Part shown: positions 45,401 to 57,603 of the stretch, piece after piece
Numbering within the stretch: position 1 is the first letter of the stretch
How the letters are laid out: each line of letters begins with the position of its first letter
From: Erinaceus europaeus
Taxonomy: Eukaryota; Chordata; Mammalia; Eulipotyphla; Erinaceidae
NCBI RefSeq assembly: GCF_950295315.1
Contig: NC_080162.1
Location: 76,019,843 to 76,083,842, forward strand
Reading direction: 5' to 3'
Length of the DNA: 64,000 bases
Notes under the pieces: generated by a model
The model's database searches: none
Told to the model about the DNA's origin: nothing
What the model saw: only the letters and a program-made list of their open reading frames with translations
Program-made: the position numbers and the translations under genes

Positions 45401-48400
45401 AGGGAGAAATGGGGAGCCTGGGAAAGGCTTCTTGGAGGAAGGGGACCTTGAGCTGAAATCTGAAGAATGCCTCAGGGGGGACCAGCCAGAGGGGCAGGGG
45501 ACAAGCTGAGGGAATATCTTCTACAGAAGAAAAAATCGGAAGGAAAGAGATGCCAACTGTAGGTTTCTTTCTCTCTCTCTCTCTCTTTTCTTTTTAGTTT
45601 TTTAAAAATAATTATTTATTTTCCTTTTTGTTGCCCTTGTTTTACTGTTGTAGCTATTATTGTTGTTATTGATGTCATCATTGTTCTATAGGACAGAGAG
45701 AAATGGAGAGAGGAGGGGAAGACAGAGATGGGGAAGGAAAGACAGACACCTGCAGACCTGCTTCACCGCCTGTGAAGCGACTCCCCTGCAGGTGGGGAGC
45801 CGGGGGCTTGAACCGGGATCCTTACACCGGTCCTTGTGCTTTGCGCCACGTGCACTTAACCCGCTGCGCTACAGCCCGACTCTCAACTGTAGGTTTCTAG
45901 GCAGCAGGAGTGTGGGCTGTGGCGTTTTCTGTGCCTGGACTTCTCTGTGCTGCTGGAGGCTGGGCTTTCAACCTCAGGTCTCTGTGAAGCAGAGGCACTG
46001 GTAGGGCAGTAGGAGGGGTGTCCGGAGGGTGGACAGGCGGCTGCCCTCTCACCTCACCCCTCTATGCAGGTTGCGCATCGTGGAGCTGACACTCCCCCGC
46101 GTGTCGGTGCGGCTTTTGCCAGGCGTGGGTGTGTATCTGAGTCTCTACACCCGTGTGGCCATCAATGGAAAGAGGTGCATGCCCTTGCCAGAGCCCTGCT
46201 CCCCATGTCCTGCGGGGGAGATCTGGGGTAGGCTGTGCCCCCTCTGCACCCCAGCCTCTGTCCTCCCTTTGAGGACAGAGAAGACCTTATGTGGCCCTGA
46301 TGTGTGTAGGGCCTCCCCTGATCTTCCCGGGGTCCCCGTGGGCAGTGAAGGCAGCCTGTGTAGTGGGTCCAGGACACTGAAGGCAGGTTAACAGTTTAGG
46401 CTCCAATCCTGACTTTATTTATTTTTAGTGAGCTGAGACCCTGCCCATGGGTGATTTCACTGCTCAAGGGCTGCTTTTCCAGAGAGCTAAATGGGGACAC
46501 AGAGAGACACCACAGCACCGTAGCACTTCCATACAGTGCTTACTGGGAGTCAACCCTGGGCTGCATGCACAGCACTGTAGGCTTCCTACCAGGCAAGCTG
46601 TGCCTCCATCTCCCTGACTCTTTTCAATCTGTGGCCAGGGCCAGCCTCCTGGCGTTGCTGAACCTTTTCTGAGAGGTAGTGGCTACAAGCAGGAGAGGGT
46701 CCACAGCCACCTCCCTGAATGGTGTTTGTCCTTAGTCCCCATTGGGCAAGGCCACATCTACATAGACAGGTGCTGGTGCGCTTTCACCTTGGGAAGCAGA
46801 CCTGCCCACAGCCTGCATCCACTGGCCTCTGGACTCAGTCAAGGAAGCACTCACAGGCTGAGGGGAGAGGGTTTTCTCTTAAGATGCCTGCTGGGTCTTG
46901 AGCTGGGGGCAAGCAGGCAGCTGGGATGGCAGAAGGAGAGGTGTCAGGTGGCCTGGGTGAGGAGTTGCTGCCTGAGCTGGGATGTGACTGTCCCTGCCAC
47001 ATGCCCTTTCCAGTCTTATTGGCTTCCTGGACATCGCGGTGGAGGTAAACATCACAGCCAAGGTCCGGCTCACCATGGACCGCACGGGCTACCCTAGGCT
47101 AGTCATTGAGCGGTGTGACACCCTCCTGGGGGGCATCAAGGTCAAGCTGCTTCGTGGGTGAGTGCCTGAGGGCAGTGGCCTGTGGGGGGGTGGGGCAGAG
47201 CGGGACTGGCCTACCTGTGGCTCAGATCACAGAGAAGGGAGCAGCTTGGACTCAACCTCAGCACCAGTTTCTCACGGTGTGACCTTCATTTCATTTCTTT
47301 TTCTTATTAGTGACTTAATAATGATCGACAAGATTGTGGGATACGAGGGATACAATTCCATACAATTCCCGCCACCCGAATTCCATACACCCTCCTCTCC
47401 ACTGGAAGGGTCCCTAGTCTTTTTTTTTTTCATTTTCTTCTTTTATGATATGTATTTCTCCTCCTCCTCTTCCTGCTCCTCCTCCTCCTTCTTTTTCTTC
47501 TTCTCCTTCTTTTATAAAATGGAAATGTTGACAAGACCATAGGGTAAGAGGGGTACAACTCCACACAATTCCCACCCCCAGATCTCCATATCCCATCCCC
47601 TCCCCTGATAGCTTCCCTATTCTTTATCCCTTGGGAATTTGGACCCAAGATCATTATGGGTTGCAGAAGGTGGAAGGTCTGGCTTCTGTAACTGCTTCTC
47701 TGCTTATAGTCTTTATCCCCTCTATTTGACTTCCCTGTATGACTTCATTTCTTATCGCTGTGTGACAGTCCATTTAAAAAGGGACTGAGATGCATAGTAG
47801 GCCCAGGAAGAATGCTCTCACTAGGGCTTGATCTCCAGAAACTCTTTGCTTTGTCTGGTGGACTCAGCATTTGCTGGCTACAGCCGAGGATAGGAGGCAC
47901 CCACAGGGCAGCGTTCAGTGGAGGAAGCAATATTTGTGTGAGAGATACAGACAGACCAGAAGACAGTCCTCCACTGTGGTTCAGGTGGTGCTAGGAATTG
48001 AACTCGGGGCCTCATGCATGTGAAGGGTCTGCTCTATCACTGCACCACACCCCTGCTCACAGAACTGACTTTTTAGAGGTCAAGTTGTCAGTGATGCTTT
48101 TAGGTCAGGAACATCATGTTTCCCTTCCTCTCCTCACTATTTCAGGTCTCTGAGAAGCAAATTCTTGGATTATAAGCCTGTTCTGTCCATCTGTGTATCT
48201 TCTCCTCCCCCAGCTGTTCCTCATCTTTAACTAACTGCTCGAGGAAGTTGGCTCAGAGCTGGATGACACTCTTAGAATTTACTCTAGGTCTCTTTTCTGG
48301 GCCTTGTTTTCCTTGTCAGGAGCATGGATCGCCTCTCCCAGTCTTTATTTATTAACTTATTTTTTCACCAATATCTGGGCCACATGAACACACTTTACCC

Positions 48401-51155
48401 ACCAGTGTTTCTCCTTCCCTCCCTTCCACAAACATTGCTGAGCTAACTGTGTACTGGAGACCGTGTCAGACTCCGATAAAGTGATCCATTCATTTTCTCT
48501 GTCGGGAGCTCACATGAACCTGTAGCAAACAGCCAGGGGGCATATGAGCAAGAGGGAATGGCTTCTTTGGGGGGGGGGTGTTTAAAAGCTGTATCTCTCT
48601 GTTTTCACTTGATCTTTAATAAGGACTTACTTTATAAGACTGTTCTTACCTCAGGTGTACAAATTTACATCTCCACATGAGGGAACAATTTGTGTAATTG
48701 AGTATCTCAGCCTGGGCCTGGCCAGTTGTAAGCTGGAAAAACTTTTTTTTTCTTTTTTTATGAAATAAGTGAATGAAAGCATGAATGGGTGGATGGATGG
48801 ATGAGTGACTGGACAAATGAATGAATAAATTAACGAGGAAGCATATTACCCAGGTAACTTGCCCAATCATATCTGGGGTGAATGTGCCCTGTCCTTCTAG
48901 CATGAAGACCAGTTTTCCAGGACACTCAGGGGTTCTCACCTGGCAGACAGCCTGAGGTGGACCCCTAAGTGTGCACACAGGGTGACACCTTCCTTTCTTC
49001 TCTCTCTTCAGGCTTCTCCCCAACCTCGTGGACAACTTAGTGAACAGAGTCTTGGCCAATGTCCTCCCTGACTTGGTAAGAGCCTCCTCCAGGATGGGGA
49101 GCGGGGAACAGACTTTCCCCAGACCAAGGGGCTGCAACATTCTCTTGGGAGTATGGACAGGACTCCAAGGGACACAGAGGAGCAGATTCAGAATGGAGCT
49201 TGAGTCACCATGTCTGGGCTTGAACCTCTGCTCAGTCATTGCCACGCTGGGTGACTTGACACATCACCACCCCAAGTCTCAGCTTTCCCACCTGTAAAGT
49301 GGGGGTTCTCAATGAGCCCTGCTTTCCCCTCTGGGCTGTGGGGAGGACAGTGTCTGATAGGGGTGAGTGGCCAGGAAGCTCAGGCTGTCTCCTCCCCTGG
49401 ACTCCATGTTGTCTCTTCCCGCAGCTCTGTCCCATTGTGGATGTGGTGCTGGGACTTGTCAACGACCAGCTGGGTCTCGTGGACTGTAAGTCCCTCCTGC
49501 CTTTCTCTACTATGAGGGGGGCTACCCCACCTCTTTTGTCCCCAGATATCCAACCAAGCTGCAGAGGAAAAGCCTCCCCTCTGAGCCCAGGAGCTTTGCT
49601 CTAAAGTGGGAGTCCAGAGGCCAAGTCCCAGCCCAGACTCTGTAATGGCAGCCATCATCTAGGGGGACTTTTCCCAGACCCTGCATATACAGTGAGGGCG
49701 TGGCCTCTGCCCACAGAGGTGCTGTAGAACAAAGAGCAGGGAACACTGGGGGAGAGTTTAAATCCTCAGAATTGGGCTCTAACATCAGCCCTGACTCAGA
49801 AAGTCTGTGAGAGCACTTCTGAGGCAAGCTCGCCTCCCATGCCTGAGCAGTTTCTGCACTGTGTACATGCAGGGAACCCTTTCCACAAAGACCACAGGAT
49901 ACTGGCGGCACCAGAGTTGTACAATGCAGTTTATACAGCCCAACAGGGCATCCCTCTGTGATGGTGCTCCCATTTTTCTGGGGATTTTGGAAAGATTTAG
50001 AGATGGCTTTCACAGGCAGGTAAAATCATTTCCCTTTGGGAGGGAATAAAAGGGAAAGAGAGCCCTCAAGGGCTGTCAGGGTTATACAAGATCAGTGTCA
50101 TACAAGATCAGGTCATACAAGATCAGTGTCAGCTGTCAGGGTTATACAAGATCAGTGATGCACCAAGCCATGAGGCTCTAGAACATCTTTCCTAGTGCAC
50201 AGCATTTCCACAGTCTCCAAAGCTTAGCAAGATACAGGTGCTAATTGCTTCCCCCAGATCAGACAAGGAGTTACATTAAGCCCATTTTACAGAGTAGGAT
50301 GCCAGGGTTCTGAAAGGTGGAGAGTCTTACCTGAGGTCACACAGGAAGCAAGAGACAGAGCTAAGATGAGAATCCAGAACTCTTGCTTTTTCTGTGAAGT
50401 CTAGAACCCCAGCCTTGTGAAGCCAGAGGCAGCAGGGGCAGGAGGATAGCATCCGGGTGGGTGAGGGGCTCTCCTCTGACCCTGCCTCTATCTGCAGCAC
50501 TGATTCCTCTGGGGATACTGGGCAGTGTGCAGTACACCTTCTCCAGCCTTCCGCTTGTGACTGGAGAATTCCTGGAGCTGGACCTCAATGTGAGTGCTGG
50601 GGCTTTGGGGCATGAAGAGGTAGCAGCCCAAGTCAGGGCTTGGGGCCAGATTTCCTGGGGTTTCTGCAAAGTGCCTGAGAAGCAGCATTTGAGCAGAGAA
50701 CCTTTCCTGACTGTATGAAACCCTCCTAGGAAATGTTAGGAAGCAAGATCAAGCCCACTCAGCGAATACTTCCTGTGCACCAAGCACATTCTGAGTGCTC
50801 ATGCAGACTGACTCTGTCCCCACAGGTGCTCTTGTTGAGGAAAATAGGGCACAGAGAGATTAAGTCACTTATCCAGAGCCACACAGCTAGTGGGTGTGAG
50901 TAAGCCTGGGACGTGACCCCTGACAGCCTCGTTTCTGCTGTGGACATCGTCTGCCCTCCTCCATTGAAAAACAGCTCTGGCTGCTTGCAGATTTGCAGAC
51001 TCCCCAGGTGGAGTCCCCCCACTATAGCCCCTTTGAAGTGTCTGGTGCCATGTCACTGAGTGTGGAGCTGAGAGGAGATGCAATGAGTTTGCTCTTGTGT
51101 GTTGGTGTGGGCTGGCTGCAGCATACTACTGAGTCTGGCCTTTGTGCGAGTGCAT

Positions 51156-51204
<49 letters not shown>

Positions 51205-54200
51205 CTCCTGGGTGTATAGGTCGAAGAGAGGAATTAGCTTTTTTAGGAGTAGGTGCATGGACACACTGAGTCTGGGAGAGAATTGATGGCCAACATACAT
51301 TGCAGGCTTATGGCGACAGACCGCAGTCATAGTTAAATGTGGTCACAAGGTGGGAACTGAAAGAGGTTCCATCTGAAGCTGAGCTGGGGCTGTCTAGAAA
51401 CACCAGCTCAGACCTAGTGGAATTCGAGAAGACCACCTGGAGGCAGCTTTGAGGCCTCTCCCAAGCCTTCAGCTCAGTCCCACTGGTCTTCTGGCAGCCC
51501 TCCTGTGACCCCTCTTCTCTCTGCCTCCCCAGACCCTAGTTGGAGAGGCTGGAGGGGATCTCATTGACTACCCCTTGGGGCGGCCAGCTGTGAACCCCAG
51601 GCAGAAGATGCCAGAACTGCCACCCATGGGTGACAACACCAACTCTCAGCTGGCCATCTCTGCCAACTTCCTGGGCTCAGTACTGACGCTCCTGCAGAAG
51701 CAGGGGGCACTGAACATCGACATCACAGATGGCACAGTGAGTCCTGGGCCCCCAGGGTGGGAAGGCAGGCTAGGGCCGGGAGCTTCTGATGGTCCTTCCC
51801 AACCTGCATGGCCTTGGGCAAACTGTTATAAAGGGAGCCTAAGAGGAGGTTCATACCCCTCACCTCCAGGCAAATGGACAAGTGTGGGCCATGTTAGGGT
51901 TGACTGAAGTTTTGTGTTTAGAGGAAAACTGATTCTGACAGACATGAAACAACATCAGATCATGAGGAGAGAAAGTTACATCCAGTCCAATTTTATTCCA
52001 GTCCTTTACAAAAGCATCATATATATATCACTTATATGGAAAACACAGATGGCAACTAAGAATACATGTTTGAATACACAATAAATTACCCTCTTAGGTA
52101 GGCTCTAAAATAATTTCTCCTCCATTTTTTCTTTTGAAAAATTAAAGATTTTAGAGAAATTACACAACAGTCTAGTTAATATCTAAATATCATACCCCAG
52201 ACTTACTAGTTAATATTTCACCACATTTGTTTTGTAGCTATCTGCTCACCCATCTATCTGCCTACTTATCAGCCTGTCCATCCATCCATAAATCCATCCA
52301 TCCATCCATCCACCCACCCACCATTCCTTCCTTCCATCTTTATCTATTTCTGTCGTCCATCCATCCGTCTATCATCTATTACCATCATCTCTTTTTAAAA
52401 ACGTGACTGTTTGAATCATCACGATATTTTGCTCCATAAACTTCAGTGTGTGTCTCATAAGAACAGGATGTTCTCCCGTTGTAAATGAAGTCAGTCTTGA
52501 TTCCATCCGGAAGAGAGTCTACCTGGTGCCAGTGCATTGTTAACCCCCTTGCACTTTTAAGTGTCTTATTCTCAACTTAGAACATGACTGCTGTTGTTAA
52601 AATTTCCGGGGCTCTTGCCGGGCCGGCTAGCTTCACGGTGGTGAACAGAGACGCGGAGACAACGGCTGGGCAGGGAAGCTGTATTTCTTTATTCAGGAAC
52701 AACGATTCACAAACTAAGACAAACTAATCACCAAACAGAACTCTGCTGTCTCTTTGCGGCGGCGCAAGCACTCTCTCTTTTACTCTGGAACTCAGGAACC
52801 CTCTCCCTTACTCTCGAACTCAGAAACTCTCGCACTCTCGCACTCTCGAACTCCGGAACTCAGGAACTCTGTCACTGGGGAACTCAGGAACTCTCGGACT
52901 CCGGAACCCTCTCCCAGGGTCCCTTGGGGCGGGGCCAAGCAGGCCCGAAATTAACAGGACTCATCCAATTCTCTTGGAGGGGGAGGGCTAGAACAAGCCA
53001 ATGTAAAGCATACGACAGACTGCAAAGACAGTTGAATCCATGCAGAAATAGTGGCACCATCTTGTTTTCATTGCCTTTAGAGTCACAGTTGCCCCCTCTT
53101 CCTGCCCAGTGCTACAGGCTTTCCAATGTCTAGTATTTGAAGTCTAGAAAAAAAAGTCAGTCTGAAGATGATATTAAAGAAATAGTAGTGCAGATGACTC
53201 AGAGGCATGGTGTAGTCACCTGTTGGTCTCCCGCCCGCGGAGCTAGCCCGGCATCTGGCACCCTGAACAGGGACCGGCAGTCACCCACTTTGTGGGCAGT
53301 GGGGTGTGAATTGGACAAGAGGACTCTGGGACTAACATGACCCTCCTTTTTCCTTGTCCTGTAGTTTGAAGAGCTGCCTCCTCTCACCACTTCCACACTG
53401 GGAGCCCTGATTCCCAAGGTATGTGAGGACTGCATGCCCTTACCTTCAGCCTCACCCTCCTTCCAATGGGAAGGGAAGCTGCTCAGCACTGGGGTGGGCT
53501 TCCCCTCCTACTCCCTGCATAGTAATGTAATAGCAAAGACCTGGAGGCCAGAAGGAGTGGGATCACAGAGGGGTGCCCATGGTGGGCCCATGGTGGGGCC
53601 ACCCCAAGGTCCAATCTCCTGCTGACTTCTTCCTTGAGTGGTAATAGCTCTGAGCCTTACTTTTCTCATTTGTCAAAAAAGGATGCTGAGGGACTAAATG
53701 CCAGCACATTCATTCTCACAACCCCTCTGCGAGGCTCACTGTGAGCAGCCCCTGCCTGACTCCTGCCGGGGATGCCTGTTTGCATAGGGTCTGCATGTTT
53801 AGGCCATAGCTCTGAACTGAAGGTGTCACTCACTACAAGACCCCCACACTGTGTGTTCAGGACTTGGCTGTTGGCATCAGGAAATGCACCACCAGGCCCT
53901 TCACCCCACCTAATGCCCACCCACAGGTGTTCCAGCAATACCCTGAGTCCCGCCCACTCACCATCAGGATTCAGGTTCCCAACCCACCCACTGTGACGCT
54001 GCAGAAGGATGAGGCATTGGTGAAGGTATTTGCCACCGCTGAGGTCACTGTGTCCCAGCCCAATGATGTAGAGACTACCATCTGCCTCATCGATGTGGTA
54101 AGTGGATGGGGTATAGATGGCCCTGGGGTCTCCTGTGGGCTGCAGGCCCCACTGTGCTGACTGTGATATGGTCCAATCCAGTCTTTAGCTCTTAGAGCAG

Positions 54201-57200
54201 TGTGACCTCGAGTGACTTGCTCCCCGTCTCTGGGCTCAGTTTCCTCTAGCATGTGGGGAAGGCAGCAGGGAGGTAGTAAGATGTTCAGTCCCTGACCTGC
54301 TGTCAGAACCTCATATGGGCTGGCTGTTATCCTCACAGCCTGGGCACCAGGTGTGTGTCTCTAGGTGGTTAAATGAGCACCCACAATGCATTAGGCTTGC
54401 TGCGTCTCTCCTGTCAGCCTCTCTTCTGCCTACCTGCTGATGCATGTGCATGTGCCTGTCCCACTGATTCCTGGGTCATTCTCACATCTCCCTTCATCTG
54501 ACCATCTCCTGCGTATCCTCCATCCTCAGGTCATGATCAGGACCTCCAGATCTTCTCCATCACCCCAATTCCTCATGTTACTATTACTAGTCATATCTGT
54601 GAATTTGTTGAGAGTTCACTTTTTATCACAAGAGCAACTTATCCTATTTTATTTTGGAGGGAAGTAAGGAAGCAAAGGAAGAATGTTTTTTTCTCTCTTC
54701 TATATCTTCTTCTATATTATTATTGTTATAATTGTCACCAGGGTTATTTCTGGGGATTAATGTCTGCATGATGAATCCATTGATACTACTGTCCCCTCTT
54801 TTTTATCTTTTTCATTTTGATAGAGACAGAGAGAAGTTGAGAGGGAAGAGGGACATAGAAAGGGGAAAAGAAAAAGAGACACTGCTTCACTGCTTGTGAA
54901 GCCCCCCTCCCCCCGCAGGTGGGGATCGGGGGTTTGAACCTGGATGTGCCACCTCCTGGTCTCTATTTACTATTATTTTTAACCAGAGCACTGCTCAACT
55001 CTGGCTTTTGGTGGAGCTAGGGATTGAACCTGAGATCTCAAAGCCTCAGGCATGAAAGTCTTTTTTGCATGACCGTTATTCTGTCTTTTCTGTCCCTGAA
55101 CATTTACCACAAGGCACCTTCAGGAGAGGGCGTTGAGTAATAACTTCTGGTGGCAGGGCAGTGTGACTGGCAGTGATGCTGTCTAATCCCATATAATTGG
55201 GTCTGCTAAGGAGGTTTCACAGGCTGCAGGTCAACCTGGTCCCCTCTCCAGATAGCTCAGAGCCTTCACAAGCACCCCCATGCCATTTGTGATTTTGAGG
55301 AACTGTTTTTTGAGAAATCCTCACCCTTTACTGTGACTGACAGCAGCAGTGACAGTAGAGGTTTGCTCCCTCAGAGGGAGCAAGTCCATTAGCCACCTGG
55401 TAGGTGTTACCGGAAGCATGTGAAAGATGTCATCAACCTGACACCACCTGGTCTGCAGTGATGTTTTACTGTCTTCCTCTTTCCTGTAGGACACAGACCT
55501 CCTGGCCATGTTCTCTGTGGAGGGAGATAAGCTGATGATTGATGCCAAGCTGGACAAGTAAGGGTGTTTGCAGCCTGGGTTCCTGATGTGGCTCTGGGTT
55601 CTTCCCTACTGAGGGCAGAGCAGAATCTGGACCGTCAGGCAGAGCCATCTATGTATGGATGTCATTCAAAGACTCAGGGCCTCAGCCTCACCACCTCTCC
55701 CACCACTATCTTCCCAGCAATGTGGGCCCAGGCTCCTTCCTGGGGGATGCAGGAAGAATGAAGCACTTGCCACAAGTCAGGCTTATTTCTACCAGCTTCT
55801 CCTGAATTACCTAGTCTAGCCCTGTGTACCCAGTTTGTAGTGCAGGAAACAGAGACACAGAGAAGTTAAGCATTTTAGCCAAGAATACCCAGCTAGCAGG
55901 GGCAAAACTTGTATCTGAATGTATGATGGTGTCTGCTATAGAAAGTCTTAGTGTCTCCTCTGGTAAACAGCTAGTGCTCAATACATGGGGATCAGTGCTG
56001 TTCTTATTAATCCCTCCAGGCTCAAGAGAAGTCTTCCTGAAGGTGTAGTTATTGATGAGACTTCTGCTAGTTTCTTGAAAAATCAATGTTTTCATATAAT
56101 TGCTACTTCCAAGCAGCTGTCTTCTTTCTCTGCAGGACCAACCTCAACCTTAGAACCTCAAATGTGGGCAATTTTGATGTAAGTACCCAGATCTAGGCCC
56201 AGGACAAGACCTTCTGGGCATGGCAGCCTTGTGGGAATGACTGGGGCCCAGGAGTCAGGAATTCCAAAGTGCTGGTGTCTGCAAGGCCAGGCTCCTTTCC
56301 AGATGGGGAAACCGAGGCCCACAGAGGGTGTGAGAGCAGAGCAGACTCAGGTCTACTCTTGTCTCTAGTGCTCTCCTGTATTAACTCTCAGCTCCATGGA
56401 GGCCACTTATCTCTGATCCTTCACTCCAGGGTAGGAAGGTGGGGGGCATTCCTGTCCTCCAGGACCCCTTTCTTCCACATGGGATGGGGTTTGGCTTTGT
56501 CACTGGCTTCCAGGTGGCCTTAGGTAGTACCAAATGTCTCTGAGCTTGTCCCTCACCTGTATCAATAGACTTGAGGATCGTTCTAACCACTCTTTCATTT
56601 CCACATTTTGGAATTCTGACTTTCTTAGGGCCCATGAATCTGAGTTGCTCAGGTTTTAGGGTTTAGTTCTATTTCATCTCTTTGCTCCACTTGGTTCTCC
56701 AAACTCATCTAAAGTCTCAGAATCACCTCTCTCTTATAAGTCGTCAGGAAGATGCTTTCTGCAACCTGTCTGGATGATGTTTCCACCTTCAAAGAAGAAG
56801 CCAGACCCACAATGCTGCCCATTTCGAGCTTTTCTAATCCCAACAACTGTAACTGGCCATGGGGCTGATATCAGCAGCTTCCTGTGCTGGTGGAGAAGCT
56901 ATTGCCAGAGAGCAGAGATGTGCCTCCAGCTGCTGGGGGTTGGGGTGGGGGCAGGGGCTGGGGCAGAACTGGGACCAGAATTGAAATCTCTGGACTTGAA
57001 GTAGAAAGTAGAAACTAACACTTCCTCTGAAGTCAGGGAACATTTTTGGAGATATAGAGCCTGTGCAACTGTGCTAAGTTTTTCTTTTCCTTTATTAAAA
57101 GAAATCTCTTTGTTGATAAAATGTTGGTTTACAGATTTGTTGATCCACCTCTCCTCTTGAGGTGTTTTTTTTTTTGTTATTTACCTACTTGTTTTATTTT

Positions 57201-57553
57201 TAAGTCTTTATTTTATGTTATTTATTTGTTATCTATTTATTGGATAGAGACAGAGAAACTGAGAGGGAACTGGGAGATAGGGAGAGCTTGTGAAGCTTCT
57301 CCCACTGCTGGTGGGGATGAAGGGCTTGAACCCCAGGTCCTTGTGCACTGTAACATGTGCAGCCAATCAGGTGTGCTATTGCCTGGCCTTGAGAGAGGGA
57401 GGCCAGAACACTTTTTAGCTGCAGCTTATGGTGGTGCTGGGAATTGGACCTGGAACCTCAGAGCATCAGGTATGAAAACTCTTTGCATAGCCATTATGCT
57501 GTTTCTTCAGCTTTATTTATTTGGTTTAGATAAAGACAAAGAAAGAGAGAAGG

Positions 57554-57603
<50 letters not shown>

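Noticed and set aside
48646..49245. 199-residue minus-strand open frame
   Set aside because: Overlaps BPIFB4 exon 6 antisense and simple repeats; nothing recognisable.
53257..53277. Provirus at 53.2 kb
   Set aside because: Only a primer-site-like word is present. No gag, pol or env-like frame follows, so it is kept only as a tentative observation with the LTR-like island.
5705..55925. CRISPR arrays, operons, ribosome binding sites or phage genes
   Set aside because: The window is vertebrate genomic DNA with spliced genes and retroposons. The tandem repeats found have no spacer structure.
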